64,000 nt of DNA, taken from SLNP01 sp964568875 (GTDB lineage Bacteria > Bacteroidota > Bacteroidia > Bacteroidales > VadinHA17). Shown here one piece after another: positions 1-8,755 of the stretch. The notes below the pieces were generated by a model that saw nothing but the letters and a program-made list of their open reading frames with translations, was not told the origin of the DNA and made no database searches. Where the stretch lies: the NCBI GenBank assembly GCA_964568875.1, contig CAZMSH010000003.1:102251-166250 (forward strand). The letters run 5' to 3'. The translations under genes were made by a program, and so were the position numbers. Numbering within the stretch: the first letter of the stretch is position 1; the number at the start of each line of letters is the position of its first letter.

Positions 1-2
1 AG

Positions 3-2054
3 ATCACTTTCGGAAATAAAGGAACAATGCTCGCTTTCGTATATAACGGCGATGAATCAGACAAGCTGGCAAACAACGGATCCCTTATGTATGGTCCGGT
101 CAACGGACCTGTAAAGGGAATCGTAAGCAGAGAAGGGCTCAATCAACAACAGGATTGGATTATAAGTGAGAACGGAAGGGTTTCCTTTTCTGATTCAGAC
201 GAGAGGATTTTTTTCGGTACTGCCCCGGCCAACAGGCAAAGAGATACTGTAAGACTTGATGAAGACTGGCCAAACGTTGATATCTGGCACTGGAACGAAG
301 GAGTTCTGCACACACAGCAGGTAATTAACAGGACTCGTGATTCGAGGCGCTCATACCAGACTGTACTTAACATCAATAGCGGGAGAATATTGCAACTCGC
401 AACGCCCGAAATACCTGATATAACATTAATTAATGGAGGTGATAACGATATTGCTGTAGCTTCCTCAAATATTCCTTACCAGGTCGAATCGATGTGGAGC
501 AGCTCACCGGGAAGGACAGATATATGGCTTATCAACCTGAATGATGGCAGCAGGGAGCAACTCAAAACAGGCTTTCGTGGCAGGATGCAACCATCAGGAG
601 ACGGAAAATACCTGGTGTGGTTCACCGCAGCTGACAGCTCATGGTATACTTACAGGTTGTCGGATGGTAAGGAGGTCAGAATAACAAATCCGGCTGTGAT
701 ACCGGCAGCAAGTGAGACCAATGATGTTCCAAATCCACCGGGGTCTTATGGTATTGCCGGGTGGATTGATGAAGACCAGTCAGTACTCATTTATGACAGG
801 TACGACATATGGAAGGTGAATCCTGATGGCGCATCAGCGCCGATAAGGGTTACAACAGACGGACGTGAGAAGAGTATTGTCTACAGGATGATCAGACTTG
901 AAAGCGAAAGAGGAGAGACCCTTAATCCGAAGGAAAAGTTATACCTATCGGGACACAATGATATTACACGTGGGGAAGGATACTATACAGTAAATATTTC
1001 AAAGCCCGGGGTTCCCTCCTTGCTGATGGGAGGCGACTACAGCCTCAGCACTCCGGTGAAGGCTGAAGATGCAGGCACCGTGGTGTTCTCAAGGGAGACA
1101 TTCAGCGAGTTTCCCGATCTCCACATTACTGATACTGAGTTCAGAAAACCAGTAAGAATAAGCGACGTAAATCCGCAACAGAAAAATTTCATCTGGGGTA
1201 GTGCAGAGGTGGTAGGCTGGACATCGCTTGATGGCATCAGGGTTGAGGGACTTCTTTACAAGCCTGAGAACTTTGATCCGTCAAAGAAGTACCCGATGAT
1301 TGTCAACTTTTACGAAAAGAGTTCGCAGGGATTACACAGCTACAGGAATCCTGAACTTCACCGTTCGACGATTGACTACCACTATTACACCAGCAACGGG
1401 TACCTGGTTTTCAATCCCGATGTTCACTACCGTGACGGATATCCCGGTGAAAGTGCGTTTAATTGTGTGATGCCCGGCGTTACAGCACTGATAGCAAAAG
1501 GATTTGTTGACCCGGAAAGAATTGGTGCACAGGGTCACAGCTGGGGAGGATACCAGGTAGCTTACATGGCTACCCGTACGAATCTTTTTGCAGCTATTGA
1601 ATCGGGAGCTCCGGTGGTTAATATGTTCAGTGCGTACGGAGGCATAAGATGGGAGACAGGTCTGAACAGAGCTTTCCAGTACGAGCATCAGCAGAGCAGA
1701 ATAGGTGCATCTATCTGGGAGATGCCATTACGGTATTTTGAGAATTCACCTTTGTTTACAATGGATAAGGTGAACACACCAATTTTGATAATGGCTAATG
1801 ACCAGGACGGACATGTCCCATGGTATCAGGGTATTGAATATTTTATAGCCCTGAGGAGACTGGGTAAACCGGCCTGGATGCTCAATTATACCGGAGAACC
1901 ACACTGGCCTCAGAAACCACAGAACAAAAAGGATTTCCAGATTAGAATGGCCCAGTTCTTTGATCATTTCCTGAAGGGCAAGCCGATGCCTTTATGGATG
2001 AAGGAGGGTGTGCCTGCCGTGGATAAGGAGTTTGAGCTTGGATATGGCTATTAG
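3..2054 (+). CDS. S9 family prolyl oligopeptidase-like peptidase (5' end outside window)
   Basis: Serine peptidase of the prolyl oligopeptidase/dipeptidyl peptidase clan, probably periplasmic and cleaving short peptides. The reading frame is open to the first base of the window; the residues before the first ATG (position 27) already look like propeller sequence, so the true start and any signal peptide lie upstream. Roughly the first 390 residues form a beta-propeller (repeated strand motifs such as DIWLINLNDG). The C-terminal alpha/beta-hydrolase domain carries the nucleophile motif GHSWGG (Ser codon at 1539-1541), the Asp in NDQDGHVPW and the His in GEPHWPQ, so the triad appears complete. 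It converges with the response regulator gene across a 38-nt gap. Family assignment is firm; substrate is unknown. It is only distantly similar to the other S9 peptidase at 22918. Confidence 0.9.
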   Translation: MTFGNKGTMLAFVYNGDESDKLANNGSLMYGPVNGPVKGIVSREGLNQQQDWIISENGRVSFSDSDERIFFGTAPANRQRDTVRLDEDWPNVDIWHWNEGVLHTQQVINRTRDSRRSYQTVLNINSGRILQLATPEIPDITLINGGDNDIAVASSNIPYQVESMWSSSPGRTDIWLINLNDGSREQLKTGFRGRMQPSGDGKYLVWFTAADSSWYTYRLSDGKEVRITNPAVIPAASETNDVPNPPGSYGIAGWIDEDQSVLIYDRYDIWKVNPDGASAPIRVTTDGREKSIVYRMIRLESERGETLNPKEKLYLSGHNDITRGEGYYTVNISKPGVPSLLMGGDYSLSTPVKAEDAGTVVFSRETFSEFPDLHITDTEFRKPVRISDVNPQQKNFIWGSAEVVGWTSLDGIRVEGLLYKPENFDPSKKYPMIVNFYEKSSQGLHSYRNPELHRSTIDYHYYTSNGYLVFNPDVHYRDGYPGESAFNCVMPGVTALIAKGFVDPERIGAQGHSWGGYQVAYMATRTNLFAAIESGAPVVNMFSAYGGIRWETGLNRAFQYEHQQSRIGASIWEMPLRYFENSPLFTMDKVNTPILIMANDQDGHVPWYQGIEYFIALRRLGKPAWMLNYTGEPHWPQKPQNKKDFQIRMAQFFDHFLKGKPMPLWMKEGVPAVDKEFELGYGY

Positions 2055-2080
2055 ATTTCAGATTTCAGATTTCAGATTTC
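2053..2080. repeat. Heptanucleotide tandem repeat (AGATTTC x4)
   Basis: Four perfect head-to-tail copies of AGATTTC begin inside the stop codon of the S9 peptidase and fill most of the gap to the convergent response regulator. A degenerate fifth unit follows. Such a short repeat could vary in copy number by slippage, but it lies after the stop codon and would not change either protein. Confidence 0.9.
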
Positions 2081-2092
2081 AGGAATCAGATA

Positions 2093-2764
2093 TTATTTAA
2101 TCTCTTCGAGGATAAAGCCTGCGCCCCTGACGGTACGTATGTCTATGCCACTGTCGGGGGCGAGGTATTTCCTTAACCTGCTGATAAATACGTCCATACT
2201 TCTGCCGAGAAAGTAGTCATCTTCACCCCATATTTCGGTAAGGATATCTTCACGCGACATCATCTTGTTCTTGTTGATGATCAGGAACCTCAGCAACTGG
2301 GCTTCTTTCAGCGTGAGTTTCTCTTTCTGACCGGCGCAGATAAGCTCGAGTGTGTTGAATTTTAAAAGAGTCGAGGATATTGTATAATCGTCGTTCACAG
2401 ATGAATAAACCCTGCGCAGGATGTTATTTATTCTCAGCACCAGGGCCTCAGGGTCAAACGGTTTGGTGATATAATCGTCGGCTCCCAGCCTGAGTCCCCT
2501 TATTATATCCTCCTTCATGCTTTTTGCAGTAAGAAAGATAAACGGCATTGAGGGAGATACAGCCCTTATCTTCTCTGCAAGAGTAAAACCATCCATTTCG
2601 GGCATCATTACATCCAGCACACAGATGTCAGGCTTGTTCAGGTTGAAACGGTCCCATGCCTTTTGACCGTCTGTTGCAAGGTCGACATCAAATCCACTCA
2701 TAGTAAGATACTGTGATAGTATGTTACCAAAGTCGCGGTCATCTTCTGCAAGTAGTACTTTCAT
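2093..2764 (-). CDS. OmpR-family response regulator (RprY-like)
   Basis: DNA-binding response regulator of 223 residues, the usual length for the OmpR/PhoB class. The N-terminal receiver domain (about 1-118) shows the acidic pair Glu7/Asp8-Asp9, the phospho-acceptor Asp51 in VLDVMMPEMDG, the conserved Thr in FLTAK and the Lys in ITKPFD. The C-terminal winged helix (about 125-223) includes the recognition region DVFISRLRKYL and the typical end IRTVRGAGF. It lies 26 nt downstream of the histidine kinase gene on the same strand, so the two are almost certainly co-transcribed and act as a pair. The divergent gene at 4365 has three phased GTTAAC repeats upstream and is its most likely nearby target. 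Targets and signal are inferred only. Confidence 0.93.
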   Translation of the reverse strand: MKVLLAEDDRDFGNILSQYLTMSGFDVDLATDGQKAWDRFNLNKPDICVLDVMMPEMDGFTLAEKIRAVSPSMPFIFLTAKSMKEDIIRGLRLGADDYITKPFDPEALVLRINNILRRVYSSVNDDYTISSTLLKFNTLELICAGQKEKLTLKEAQLLRFLIINKNKMMSREDILTEIWGEDDYFLGRSMDVFISRLRKYLAPDSGIDIRTVRGAGFILEEIK

Positions 2765-2790
2765 ATTCTCATTGTTAGTTGTTGCTAAGT

Positions 2791-4149
2791 TTATACCGGC
2801 AGGATGATTGTAAATGTACTGCCCCTGCCTGGCTGGCTTCTGAGTTCTACCCTTCCGCCATGTGCTTCGGCTATGCGCTTGACGTAATAAAGCCCGAGAC
2901 CAAGGCCCTTGGTTTTATGGATATCTCCCTGGGAAACCCTGTAGAACTTGTCAAAAATCAGCTTCTGATCACATTTACTGATACCCACACCATTATCAGA
3001 TATCTTGATAATTACTTCGGTTCCGTCAGATGTAGCCTCTATTTTTACCTCAGGATTGATAGGCGAATACTTAACCCCGTTTGACAGAAGGTTGTTGATC
3101 ATGGTAGTGAAGTAGGTCACATCTGCCTTAATGCTGATTCCTTCAAGACTGATGTTGTCGATTATAACTGCAGATTCTGAATGTCCGGCCCGGAAACCTC
3201 TGACAATATCGCTGAGTACCGGACCCACTGCCATTTGTTTCATCTCGGGCTCAAACTCGGTTCTTTCCCAAATGCTGATTTCAAGTATCAGATTGATAAG
3301 CTTATTCAGATTCACGCTCTGCTTTCCTATCATCCTTGCTGTCTCTATTATTTTATCTCTGCTGTTAAGAATCTTGTCAAGTTCAAGTGTTTTACTGGCA
3401 ACGGTTATTGTTGACAGCGGAGTTTTCAGCTCATGGGTCATGTTGTTGATGAAATCGGTTTTCAGTTCAGATAATCTTCTCTCTTCCAACAGGTTTCTGT
3501 ATGCCACGATAAAGATTATGACCACCACAGTTATACTCAGTATGCTTAAAATAAGTGATATGAGCATTTCACGGAATAATATTGCCCTTTTGCCCGTGAT
3601 ATCAATATAAAAATCAAATGATACTCTGTGATGATTGTTTTCGTTTTTGAAGCGGCTTACAAATATCTTTGATTTGTCAGACCTGTCGTTCAGATAGTCA
3701 TCATTTACAAATATTGTATGTGTTGTGTTGAAATCTATCAGATCGAAAAAGTTGATTACAATAGAGGTGGATATTTTACCCTCAGAGTTATGCTTTGAGA
3801 AATACTCAGTCAGAAGCTTTGAAAGGTATTCTCTTTCACTAAGCATTTCAGCAATATCTGTTTTAATTATAGTTCTCACAGTATCCAGTTCCTCTGGTTT
3901 TGCATTCTTGTATATATCACTATTAAGGATTATACCTGAATAATATTCAATGTAAGCGAATGCAGTATCGAACCCGTTGGTTCTGTTTTCATTTTCAAAA
4001 TAATCAAGTGCCTCTGTTGACAGCCGGCTGTATTTCATTCTGAAAAGCTCGTCTTTCTGCATCCATATCTGGCCTATGATATATGTCTGTACCGAAACCA
4101 GTACTAAAATTGAAAGGATACCTGCTGACAGATTTAACTTCTTTCTCAT
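2791..4149 (-). CDS. Membrane sensor histidine kinase
   Basis: Sensor kinase of 452 residues and first gene of the two-gene operon with the response regulator. TM1 spans about residues 7-27, followed by a periplasmic sensor region (about 30-192) without a recognisable named domain, then TM2 (about 195-217). The HisKA dimerisation helix has the phospho-accepting His239 in MTHELKTPLS. The catalytic domain shows an N box (NNLLSNGVKYSP), G1 (DNGVGIS) and G2 (KGLGLGLYYV), so autokinase activity is expected. No HAMP domain is obvious between TM2 and HisKA, as in many Bacteroidota RprX-type kinases. The signal is unknown. ATG at 4149 is chosen because the charged-then-hydrophobic N-terminus follows at once. 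Confidence 0.93.
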   Translation of the reverse strand: MRKKLNLSAGILSILVLVSVQTYIIGQIWMQKDELFRMKYSRLSTEALDYFENENRTNGFDTAFAYIEYYSGIILNSDIYKNAKPEELDTVRTIIKTDIAEMLSEREYLSKLLTEYFSKHNSEGKISTSIVINFFDLIDFNTTHTIFVNDDYLNDRSDKSKIFVSRFKNENNHHRVSFDFYIDITGKRAILFREMLISLILSILSITVVVIIFIVAYRNLLEERRLSELKTDFINNMTHELKTPLSTITVASKTLELDKILNSRDKIIETARMIGKQSVNLNKLINLILEISIWERTEFEPEMKQMAVGPVLSDIVRGFRAGHSESAVIIDNISLEGISIKADVTYFTTMINNLLSNGVKYSPINPEVKIEATSDGTEVIIKISDNGVGISKCDQKLIFDKFYRVSQGDIHKTKGLGLGLYYVKRIAEAHGGRVELRSQPGRGSTFTIILPV

Positions 4150-4278
4150 CTGACTATTTCGCCTTTTGGATTATGAGAGTAATAAATTTACCAAAAAATG
4201 TTCAATTGATTGGCAAATTATACTTATTAGACAACAAATCTGGTTAAAAAATCCAGGATGCTTAGTCTGCAACCTATC

Positions 4279-4306
4279 GTTAACCTGACGTTAACTCATC
4301 GTTAAC
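4279..4306 (+). promoter_or_regulatory. Triple GTTAAC direct repeat, 11-bp phased (candidate response-regulator site)
   Basis: GTTAAC occurs at 4279, 4290 and 4301, exactly 11 bp apart, so all three lie on one face of the helix. OmpR-family regulators commonly bind direct repeats at 10-11 bp spacing; the Bacillus PhoP box (TTAACA-type, 11-bp period) is closely similar. The array sits between the divergent kinase/regulator operon and the gene at 4365. It ends where a -33 element would lie relative to a near-consensus -7 (TATCTTTA, 4329-4336, 7 of 8 to TAnnTTTG), which fits an activator replacing a poor -33. Binding by the adjacent regulator is inference. Confidence 0.6.
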
Positions 4307-4364
4307 AAAGGGTTGCAAAATGCAGCCTTATCTTTACACCATAAACAAATTAAAAATAGTTGTC

Positions 4365-5003
4365 ATGAAAAAATATTTACACATTACACTGATACTAATG
4401 GCGGCAGGACTTATTATGCCTGTAGCTGCAGAGGCCCAGAAAGCAGGAACCACTGTTACGGTTGTTGAGAAAAAGGGATCGGAAGTCACAGCCAAGGAAA
4501 AAGCAGAGCTGCAGAAGCTTACAGAGCAGCAGAAGAAGGAGATCGAACAGCAGAAAAAGGAGATAGAAGAACAACTCAGGAGCCGGATTGAGGTGTTGCA
4601 AGGTGATATTAATTTGCGTCATCTTCGTTCAGGAGAAGTAGATTTTTATCTGTATGGACAGAACTCTCAGTCACGGGGTATGCCCCGCACAACATGGGAT
4701 TTCTCCAGGACTATGAGTGAAAACAGCTCAGCGAAGGAGTACTCCTTTGAGGTCGAGAAGGAGATGAAGAATCTTTCGATGAGTATCTCCGGAATGTGCA
4801 AGACCGGTGAAATACGTATTGATATTCTGATGCCGGGTAATAGGTCCTATTCTGAAGTGGTTATTGATGAATATGGAAGCCTGAACTGGCGTAAATCATT
4901 TGAACTTAATGAAGATTCGAAAGATAAGGTAGGGATTTGGAAGTTCAAGGTCGCCACTAAAAATGCAAGCGGTAATTTCCGAATATCTCTATCGGCAAAT
5001 TAG
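4365..5003 (+). CDS. Secreted coiled-coil protein of unknown function
   Basis: Predicted exported protein of 212 residues. I chose ATG 4365 over the in-frame ATG at 4320 because a clean signal peptide starts there (MKKYLHITLILMAAG, cleavage after AEA). A lysine/glutamate/glutamine-rich heptad region follows (about residues 47-78, repeated QQKKEIE units), which should form a coiled coil. The rest is beta-rich and resembles a small sandwich ending NFRISLSAN. I recognise no family and assign no function. It is divergent from the kinase/response-regulator operon, has the phased GTTAAC array upstream and a strong terminator downstream. It therefore looks like a single-gene output of that two-component system, possibly an envelope stress or chaperone-like protein, but that is inference from position alone. 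Confidence 0.75.
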   Translation: MKKYLHITLILMAAGLIMPVAAEAQKAGTTVTVVEKKGSEVTAKEKAELQKLTEQQKKEIEQQKKEIEEQLRSRIEVLQGDINLRHLRSGEVDFYLYGQNSQSRGMPRTTWDFSRTMSENSSAKEYSFEVEKEMKNLSMSISGMCKTGEIRIDILMPGNRSYSEVVIDEYGSLNWRKSFELNEDSKDKVGIWKFKVATKNASGNFRISLSAN

Positions 5004-5029
5004 AATTCTGAATATTGAAGTCATGAAAA

Positions 5030-5068
5030 GAAGAGAGAGGCTGCCTCAAAAGGACAGCCTCTCTCTTC
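5030..5068. terminator. Bidirectional intrinsic terminator
   Basis: A perfect 14-bp stem (5030-5043 with 5055-5068, purine-rich arm ending GGCTG) encloses an 11-nt loop between two convergent genes. The minus-strand side is followed by TTCTTTTC and the plus-strand side by a T-rich run, so it can serve both. Confidence 0.85.
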
Positions 5069-5082
5069 ATATTCCATATATT

Positions 5083-6882
5083 TTATTTCGACTGAGCTGA
5101 AGCTCGTCCTCCCTTGACACTCTCCACCCTTACAGTGAATTTATTGCCACTGCTGACTATCCATTTGATTGTTACCGAAGAATTTCCCCTTATGTTAGGA
5201 ATCTCCATTTTTTCGGGATTCTTCTTTTGTTCGGTAAAGACATCAAGGTTCTGCCCTGATGCAACCAGTCCGGCAATCACCTTTCCACCCTCGATATAGA
5301 TATAGTTCGGCGGATCAATCCTGTATCTCAGGTTTTGAGCTGAGTGCGTGGGCATCATCCTTTTATTCTCGATTGTCGCGATCACCTCTTTCAATCCACC
5401 TCCGATATCGTTCACCTTTACCTCTGTTACTTCCAGTTTTGGAGTCTGATAGGCGTGATAAATAAGGAAAGCACTGTTTCTGTGTGCATCTGTTTCGAGT
5501 ATGAACCCCGGATGCAGCCTGCCAATAGATTTAGTAAAACCTCCTATTTCAACCTTGCCGTGCTCAGGATGATCTACCTCTCTCCATGGGATGAATGCAT
5601 CACTCATAAGCAGCAGTTTGTCAAAGTCATACTGATCCCAGTTAAACTGCGGAGCCTGCGGTGAACCGCCCAATCCTCTTTGCCTCGATTGTCCGGTCTG
5701 TTGTTCAGTCGCTCCGGTGCTTTGCTGATTGAACATCAGGCTTCCTGTCCATAGCTCATTGGAATAGACGAAAACACCCTGTGAGCCGTACCACCAGTCG
5801 AGTTCTCCACCCCAAACCGTATACATATCTCTCCATATTGTCAGCAGCCTGTAACCCGGAATCAGTTTTTCTCCTACTTTACCAATGGCATCTATCACCA
5901 TATCATCTTCACGCGAGTAGACTTCCGATCCGCCTCCTTCCACCGAGGGGCCTCTCAGAACCATACCGCCTGTATTGTGATATGCCTGCGCTCCTGTAAT
6001 GTTTTTGTGTTTCATGGCAAAGTCTCTTACAGCCTGGTTCTCAGGGAATGTAAAAGGATATTTGTCAGCACCCGACTGGATGAAATTAGGTCTCCAGTTA
6101 TAACCCCAGTCACGGTTTCCGTCATATGAACCAGGGCCATCTTCATCTGTACGGCCATCGCCGTCATTATCTATCTGTCCTTCAGAGCCCAGCAGGTCAT
6201 AATCACCCTTTTCACCCGGACCGACCCTGATCATCTTTCTCGGGTCGTTGGGATCGACCCTATACTGGCCGTCAGGATTTTTCTTGCGCATCTGGGATCT
6301 CTCACCGTCATTATTCATATCATCAAATCCGTCCTCGTCAAACAGACCGTCCCTGTCATCATCCCTGGGGGCCAGACCTGAGCGTGGTGTTCCGCCGAAA
6401 TTCACAAAATGCTCTCGTCCGTCGGGATTAACAGTAGGAAATATATAGAAGGTCTTGTCGTGCAGCAACTCTTTAATGAATTCATTATTGTCATACATCT
6501 CGCAGAGGTACCATGCCAGATACATAGCCATTTCGGTTCCCTGGATCTCTATTGAATGGATGTTGGCTCCCACGTAATAACCGGGTTTGTGGTTATGGGG
6601 GACAGTTCCCTTCTCAGTAATTGTAAGATAATACATCTCCCTGCCCTGATAAGATTTTCCTGCCGATGTCATAGTTACCAGGTTGGGGTAGGCTTTTGAC
6701 AGTCGATTGCAGAAATCTACGATTCCGGCATAGGTATGGTATCTGTTCCAGCTCATCGCCACTTTGGGCTTTACCGGTGTTCCTGCTGCCCTGAAGTAAA
6801 GCTCCTGTGACTGGGAGAAGACAATAGCAGAAAAGGAAAGCATTATCAGAGCTGCCAGTGCTGTTTTATATATATTTTTCAT
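5083..6882 (-). CDS. M14 family zinc carboxypeptidase (active-site complete)
   Basis: Secreted metallocarboxypeptidase. I place the start at 6882 (599 residues), where MKNIYKTALAALIMLSF begins a signal peptide; the frame is open further upstream but the extra residues are not signal-like. The first zinc motif HSIE (His109, Glu112) sits in GANIHSIEIQG, and the third ligand is probably the His in QAYHNTGG. A candidate catalytic Glu is in VYSNELWTG. Two acidic Asp/Asn-Gly inserts (around DDDRDGLFDEDG and DNDGDGRTDEDG) resemble calcium-binding loops. The C-terminal part (from about residue 480) is a beta-sandwich. It lies 43 nt downstream of a paralog whose zinc ligands are replaced, and the two form an operon. 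Substrate is unknown. Confidence 0.9.
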   Translation of the reverse strand: MKNIYKTALAALIMLSFSAIVFSQSQELYFRAAGTPVKPKVAMSWNRYHTYAGIVDFCNRLSKAYPNLVTMTSAGKSYQGREMYYLTITEKGTVPHNHKPGYYVGANIHSIEIQGTEMAMYLAWYLCEMYDNNEFIKELLHDKTFYIFPTVNPDGREHFVNFGGTPRSGLAPRDDDRDGLFDEDGFDDMNNDGERSQMRKKNPDGQYRVDPNDPRKMIRVGPGEKGDYDLLGSEGQIDNDGDGRTDEDGPGSYDGNRDWGYNWRPNFIQSGADKYPFTFPENQAVRDFAMKHKNITGAQAYHNTGGMVLRGPSVEGGGSEVYSREDDMVIDAIGKVGEKLIPGYRLLTIWRDMYTVWGGELDWWYGSQGVFVYSNELWTGSLMFNQQSTGATEQQTGQSRQRGLGGSPQAPQFNWDQYDFDKLLLMSDAFIPWREVDHPEHGKVEIGGFTKSIGRLHPGFILETDAHRNSAFLIYHAYQTPKLEVTEVKVNDIGGGLKEVIATIENKRMMPTHSAQNLRYRIDPPNYIYIEGGKVIAGLVASGQNLDVFTEQKKNPEKMEIPNIRGNSSVTIKWIVSSGNKFTVRVESVKGGRASAQSK

Positions 6883-6925
6883 TTTTCTTGTTTTTATAAG
6901 ATTTTCAAATATTTCTGACAGTAGT

Positions 6926-8593
6926 CTATTTAAGGTTTGCACTGATTGCAGCGGTACCGCAGTTTACATCCCCGGCCTTAACTGAAATTGTGCCTTTTCC
7001 TCTTATCAGCCAGCTGTATTCCTGGAAGCCGTTGCCTTCAATTCTTGCCATTTGCTGAACCTTTGTTCCGGTGATAAGGGTCTGTTTTGAATCGAGAGTA
7101 AGAGCTACCCTCGGCAGTCTGACAAACCTGTTTCTAACGCCTATCTCAGACAATGTCGGGAAAAGCCCTGTGTTCCCAACCTTAAGTGTAACCCTGAAAA
7201 TGTCACCACCGGTGTTCTCAATGACCAGGTCGCTTATTTCGACAGAAGGGTGCATTTCAGCCATCTCTCTTATGAATTCGTAGTTTGAGTCTACTATATC
7301 CTTAACTTTTGAGGCTGGCGGGTTGATCATAACGAACGGTTTAATACCTCCAACTTCTGCTTTCTTGTCCGGAAATCCGGGATGCTTTATCTCAGTCCAG
7401 GGAACGAAAACCTCGCCCAGGTTGTTCTCTTCAGCGTACTTCAGGAATGAAGCCTCATCGGTTCTTCCTCTCTCTATTTCAGGCCACCATCCCGGAGTAC
7501 TGTAACTGAAACGGCCGTAGTAGAAATATGCCCACTCCATGAAGTTGCCTCTTGCAGCAGGGTTGGGGGGACTGCCTTTTACGCCGGTGACGGATAAATA
7601 TTTTTCACTTACGAGCCGGTTAACATTAGCGTCTGACCTTGCAATTTGCATTGTACTCCGGTCGCCGGCAGATGCTGCTGCGCCGCCTCTTGCTGCAATC
7701 ATCCCCGTTGAAGCGCCTGATTGCCCACCAGCTGCCCCGCGACCAGACTGAGCTAGATTATCCTGCGGGCCGAAGCATATTGTGGCATATACATTCCACC
7801 TGTCGTAGAGAAAATCAGCTACGGCCTTTGTTTCAGGTTCAGATACTGCATGTATGCCGGCATAACGGCCGAATTCCTGATAGTTGTATGGCCAGTTGTT
7901 GTTGAAATTCACACCTCCGTCACCATCTTCATTGAATTGTCCGTCGTCGTCGTTATCAATTCCTTCGGAATATAGCATGTATTTACCCTTCTGCCCCCTT
8001 GCCGGATCGGCCGGTATAAGTATCCGGGGGTCTGAAGGACTTTCGATATGTGTGCCGTTAGGATCGAGGACCCTTAAGAGAGTTATAAATCCGTCATTAT
8101 TCAGGTCTTCAAAAGGGTCTTCGCCTGTCTGCCAGTCGCGGTCGAGGTCTACAGACCTGCTGTTCCAGTTTCTCTCGTACCTGATATTTGAAAAATATTG
8201 TTCTGAAGCATCAGGACTGACATCAGGGAAGATATAAAAAGTAACCCTGGAGAGGAGTTCCTTTATTTCTGGGGCCGATGAGTTTTTAATAAGATTCTCG
8301 GCGATACCTGCCGCTATCTCTCTACCCAGCAGATAACTGCCTTCAATACCTCCAAGTACTGCAACTCCCGGTTTGGTGTTTTTGTCCCCGGTACCGATGG
8401 TCAGTACAAGAATATCCTTTCCCCCGGCTGTTTTAGTCAGCGACTCGATTTCACAAATCGCTGAATTTGTTTTTGCGAGGTTGTTCATGTCACGGTTCAG
8501 GACTGCATGGTCTCGATACTGACCGAGAGCGCCCGGATTTGCCAGAAATACCACTAAGGCAGTGGCAATGAGATGCTTAATCACAATTTTCAT
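6926..8593 (-). CDS. M14-like carboxypeptidase paralog lacking zinc ligands (probable pseudoenzyme)
   Basis: Secreted protein of 555 residues with signal peptide MKIVIKHLIATALVVFLANP. Fold, acidic Asp/Asn-Gly inserts (DNDDDGQFNEDG, EDLNNDG) and C-terminal sandwich match the next gene. Ungapped alignment of GGIEGSYLLGRE with ANIHSIEIQGTE puts Glu84 at the first zinc His and Tyr87 at the zinc Glu. The third His (QAYHNTGG in the paralog) aligns with Gly in ICFGPQDN, and the paralog's candidate catalytic Glu has no counterpart in SYSTPGWW. All expected metal and catalytic residues therefore seem lost while the gene remains intact. It also has a low-complexity Gly/Ala/Ser patch near residue 290. 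It is first in the operon. I infer a binding or regulatory role, perhaps as partner of the active paralog. Confidence 0.85.
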   Translation of the reverse strand: MKIVIKHLIATALVVFLANPGALGQYRDHAVLNRDMNNLAKTNSAICEIESLTKTAGGKDILVLTIGTGDKNTKPGVAVLGGIEGSYLLGREIAAGIAENLIKNSSAPEIKELLSRVTFYIFPDVSPDASEQYFSNIRYERNWNSRSVDLDRDWQTGEDPFEDLNNDGFITLLRVLDPNGTHIESPSDPRILIPADPARGQKGKYMLYSEGIDNDDDGQFNEDGDGGVNFNNNWPYNYQEFGRYAGIHAVSEPETKAVADFLYDRWNVYATICFGPQDNLAQSGRGAAGGQSGASTGMIAARGGAAASAGDRSTMQIARSDANVNRLVSEKYLSVTGVKGSPPNPAARGNFMEWAYFYYGRFSYSTPGWWPEIERGRTDEASFLKYAEENNLGEVFVPWTEIKHPGFPDKKAEVGGIKPFVMINPPASKVKDIVDSNYEFIREMAEMHPSVEISDLVIENTGGDIFRVTLKVGNTGLFPTLSEIGVRNRFVRLPRVALTLDSKQTLITGTKVQQMARIEGNGFQEYSWLIRGKGTISVKAGDVNCGTAAISANLK

Positions 8594-8755
8594 GCTCTTT
8601 AAGTTTGGATTAGATGAATTTTTTCAGAGAACCACCGGGTTCCATAGGTTAACAACATATATATAAGGTTGGAAAATTAATTAAATATGGGATTGGAGCG
8701 GGCAGTGAACGTCAATATAGTTCTGATTTTTAGTTTTTTTAACAGTAGATCATGA

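Noticed and set aside
3131..3610. A 159-codon plus-strand frame inside the kinase gene
   Set aside because: It is a shadow of a firmly identified histidine kinase on the other strand.
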